From Streptomyces albipurpureus (GTDB lineage Bacteria; Actinomycetota; Actinomycetes; Streptomycetales; Streptomycetaceae), in NCBI RefSeq assembly GCF_023701525.1, contig NZ_JAMQAW010000008.1, forward strand, positions 104,286 through 168,285: DNA of 64,000 bases. Reading direction: 5' to 3'. Under the pieces are notes generated by a model that made no database searches, was not told where the DNA came from, and worked only from the letters and a program-made list of their open reading frames with translations. The translations under genes were made by a program, and so were the position numbers. Below, one piece after another: positions 62,908 through 64,000 of the stretch. Each line of letters opens with the position of its first letter. Within the stretch, counting starts at the first letter, position 1.

Positions 62908-62998
62908 ATACCCGGCCAAGGCAACGCAGCGGGATCATCAAGCGGGGTGGCGAGGAAGGTCCGTCCGGCCGTGCTCGGTACGACGGTCGGGCGGACCA
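62876..62998. repeat. Duplicated block, copy B flank
   Basis: This is the second copy of the tract at 59571-59698. It diverges abruptly after gtcgggcggacc, which marks one edge of the duplicated segment. Confidence 0.75.
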
Positions 62999-63289
62999 CC
63001 CCATGACTGGCGCACGGCGTCACTGATGGTCCAAGGGGTCGAAGGCTCCGTCCGACTCATGACCGCCATCAGCCCCCGGCGGCCAGGGCGGTTTCTCGAT
63101 CAACGCGTCGTCATCCACCTCCCCGGCACCTGGCCTCCGGCGCGGTGGCACCGGGGAGTCGTGGCGGGGGAGGGAGGGCAGGGACGCGGAGCCTACCGCT
63201 GGGCTCAGACCCCCTCCGGGGCCAATGGACCCACCGGTGACAACCACCGCCATCAACAGGTTCGAGCCCTGGCCGGGCAGCGCCCCAAC

Positions 63290-63329
63290 GCACAACACCC
63301 GGCCGGAAACCCCCGGCCGAGTGTTGTGC
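63290..63329. terminator. Long hairpin between convergent genes
   Basis: The left arm (63290-63305) and right arm (63314-63329) pair over 16 positions with one mismatch: gcacaacac/gtgttgtgc outside, cggccg/cggccg inside, with an eight-base loop. A likely bidirectional terminator. Confidence 0.75.
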
Positions 63330-63350
63330 TGCATGTACTGCCCACTGCCC

Positions 63351-63376
63351 GATCGGCACCACCACTCGTGCCGATC
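63351..63376. terminator. Second hairpin between convergent genes
   Basis: gatcggcac (63351-63359) pairs perfectly with gtgccgatc (63368-63376) around an eight-base loop. Together with the preceding hairpin it insulates two convergent units. Confidence 0.7.
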
Positions 63377-63420
63377 ACACCGAGAAACCACCTGGTGCCG
63401 ACAGCTGTACGCCCCGCCCG

Positions 63421-63855
63421 TCAGCTGGACGCTTCGTCGTCCTTGCCGCTCGCCTCATCCGCGTCAGGCGCGCGCCACATCACGATCTGGTTCCCCCACG
63501 GGTCGAGGAACGAGGCGTGGTGGCCGTTGAACTCCTTCCAGAAGCTCTGCTCCCACAGTGCGGTGGCACCGAGCAGCACGGCCTTGTTGAGGTAGTCGCC
63601 GGGAGGGCCGTCCACCAGGATGTAGACGCGGGTGTGCAGGCCCGAGCGCGGCTGCTGGGCGGGCAGGGGGGCCGGGTCGGGGTACTGCTCGGTCTCGCTG
63701 AAGATGCCCAGGTGGAGGCCCTCACCGGGGACCACCTGGTGGAAGACGCCCTGCGGCCGGGGGTTGATGGTCCAGCCGAACAGCTCCCGGTAGAACTCCG
63801 TCGATGCCTCGACGTCGGGGGTGGGCAGGTCAACGAAGATAAGGGTGTTGGTCAT
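63421..63855 (-). CDS. VOC family protein (glyoxalase/bleomycin-resistance fold)
   Basis: This 144-residue protein has IFVDLPTPDVEASTEFYREL and FGWTINPRPQGVFHQVVPGE in the first repeat. The second repeat has HTRVYILVDGPPGDYLNKAV, and HHASFLDPWGNQIVMWRAPD carries the usual DPxGN turn. A charged tail follows (ASGKDDEASS). Such proteins bind small molecules or metals; the substrate is unknown. It is transcribed away from the twin hairpins. A further minus-strand coding end lies upstream at 63945, perhaps in the same operon. Confidence 0.88.
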   Translation of the reverse strand: MTNTLIFVDLPTPDVEASTEFYRELFGWTINPRPQGVFHQVVPGEGLHLGIFSETEQYPDPAPLPAQQPRSGLHTRVYILVDGPPGDYLNKAVLLGATALWEQSFWKEFNGHHASFLDPWGNQIVMWRAPDADEASGKDDEASS

Positions 63856-63944
63856 CGCGGTTCCTCGGGGTTTCTCGGTGGTGCCTGGTGATGCCTGGTG
63901 GTTCGGTCACACCGCGGCGAGCGCGGCCCGTCGCGGCCGGGGGC

Positions 63945-64000
63945 CTACGCCTCGGGGGCGTGGCCGCTCTTGAAGTAGGTGCCCTTGTCGCGCCAGAGCA
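63945..64000 (-). CDS. 3' end of an unidentified minus-strand gene, cut by window edge
   Basis: The minus strand from the window edge reads LWRDKGTYFKSGHAPEA then TAG, a protein-like C-terminus. Only about 17 residues are visible, so the family cannot be named. It lies 89 bases upstream of the VOC gene on the same strand and may be co-transcribed. Confidence 0.5.
   Translation of the reverse strand, partial: LWRDKGTYFKSGHAPEA

Larger units (their letters stand above)
62908..63420. other. Intergenic region with duplicated block and twin hairpins
   Basis: This region of about 510 bases lies between convergent genes. It contains the end of the duplicated tract, then sequence without a supported gene, then two strong hairpins at 63290-63329 and 63351-63376. 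Confidence 0.55.

Noticed and set aside
63020..63391. A minus-strand open frame between the convergent genes
   Set aside because: It covers the twin hairpins, has no ribosome site and ends in a Pro/Asp-rich tail, so it looks like chance.

Overview
The window is chromosomal DNA of a Streptomyces-type actinomycete. The evidence is the very high GC content, GC-rich third codon positions, frequent GTG starts, the dgt - FAD oxidoreductase - dnaG - hrdA-like sigma order, and several protein families typical of Streptomyces: SCO4225-type membrane proteins, TIGR03086 proteins, XRE/TPR regulators paired with small HATPase proteins, and an ATP-grasp RiPP precursor. Coordinates and starts come from reading the sequence; family names come from motif recognition, not from a database search.

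Region 1 (1-15.4 kb). A 5'-truncated FMN reductase, a mycothiol-dependent-type protein and a SanA/YdcF-like envelope protein lead into a tightly overlapping five-gene minus-strand operon (15388 to 2413): a DUF4132 protein, a 1680-residue protein I cannot name, a MoxR-type AAA+ ATPase, a fused DUF5682-VWA protein and a SWIM zinc-finger protein. The set resembles the E. coli yehI/L/M/P/Q genes. Its function is unknown, and it is one of the main candidates for an undescribed system.

Region 2 (15.8-22.5 kb) is core replication and transcription: dgt, an FAD-dependent ferredoxin-reductase-like enzyme, dnaG (possibly leaderless) and an hrdA-like principal-type sigma factor, closed by twin hairpins. 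Region 3 (22.8-31.7 kb) holds a heterodimeric ABC exporter, xylulokinase, a YtxH-like protein, two tRNA-Asn genes and a CAU-anticodon tRNA, then sparsely coding DNA with a secreted I36-like protein and an endolysin-like amidase.

Region 4 (32-46.4 kb) is a minus-strand catabolic block: RraA-like protein, acyl-CoA ligase, hydantoinase/oxoprolinase B and A subunits, 7Fe ferredoxin, 2-oxoacid:ferredoxin oxidoreductase beta and alpha, DhnA-type aldolase, SnoaL-like protein, VOC protein and Rieske oxygenase, with a divergent aldo/keto reductase. I propose that it oxygenates a substrate, cleaves it by an aldol reaction, and passes a 2-oxo acid to ferredoxin-linked oxidation to an acyl-CoA. The substrate is unknown.

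Region 5 (46.6-53.4 kb) has a TetR regulator diverging from an aldehyde dehydrogenase - SDR pair, with two near-identical operators bracketing the dehydrogenase promoter; a Tn3-type transposase remnant; a MerR - membrane protein - SnoaL operon; and two tandem SCO4225-type genes. Region 6 (53.6-64 kb) is accessory DNA with paralogous copies: two cutA genes and two copies of a 132-145-residue hypothetical gene with shared flanks. It also contains an ATP-grasp RiPP (graspetide) precursor joined to a collapsed ATP-grasp/methyltransferase pseudogene, two TPR-type regulators and an anti-sigma-like HATPase. No rRNA, CRISPR array, intact insertion sequence or replication origin was seen.
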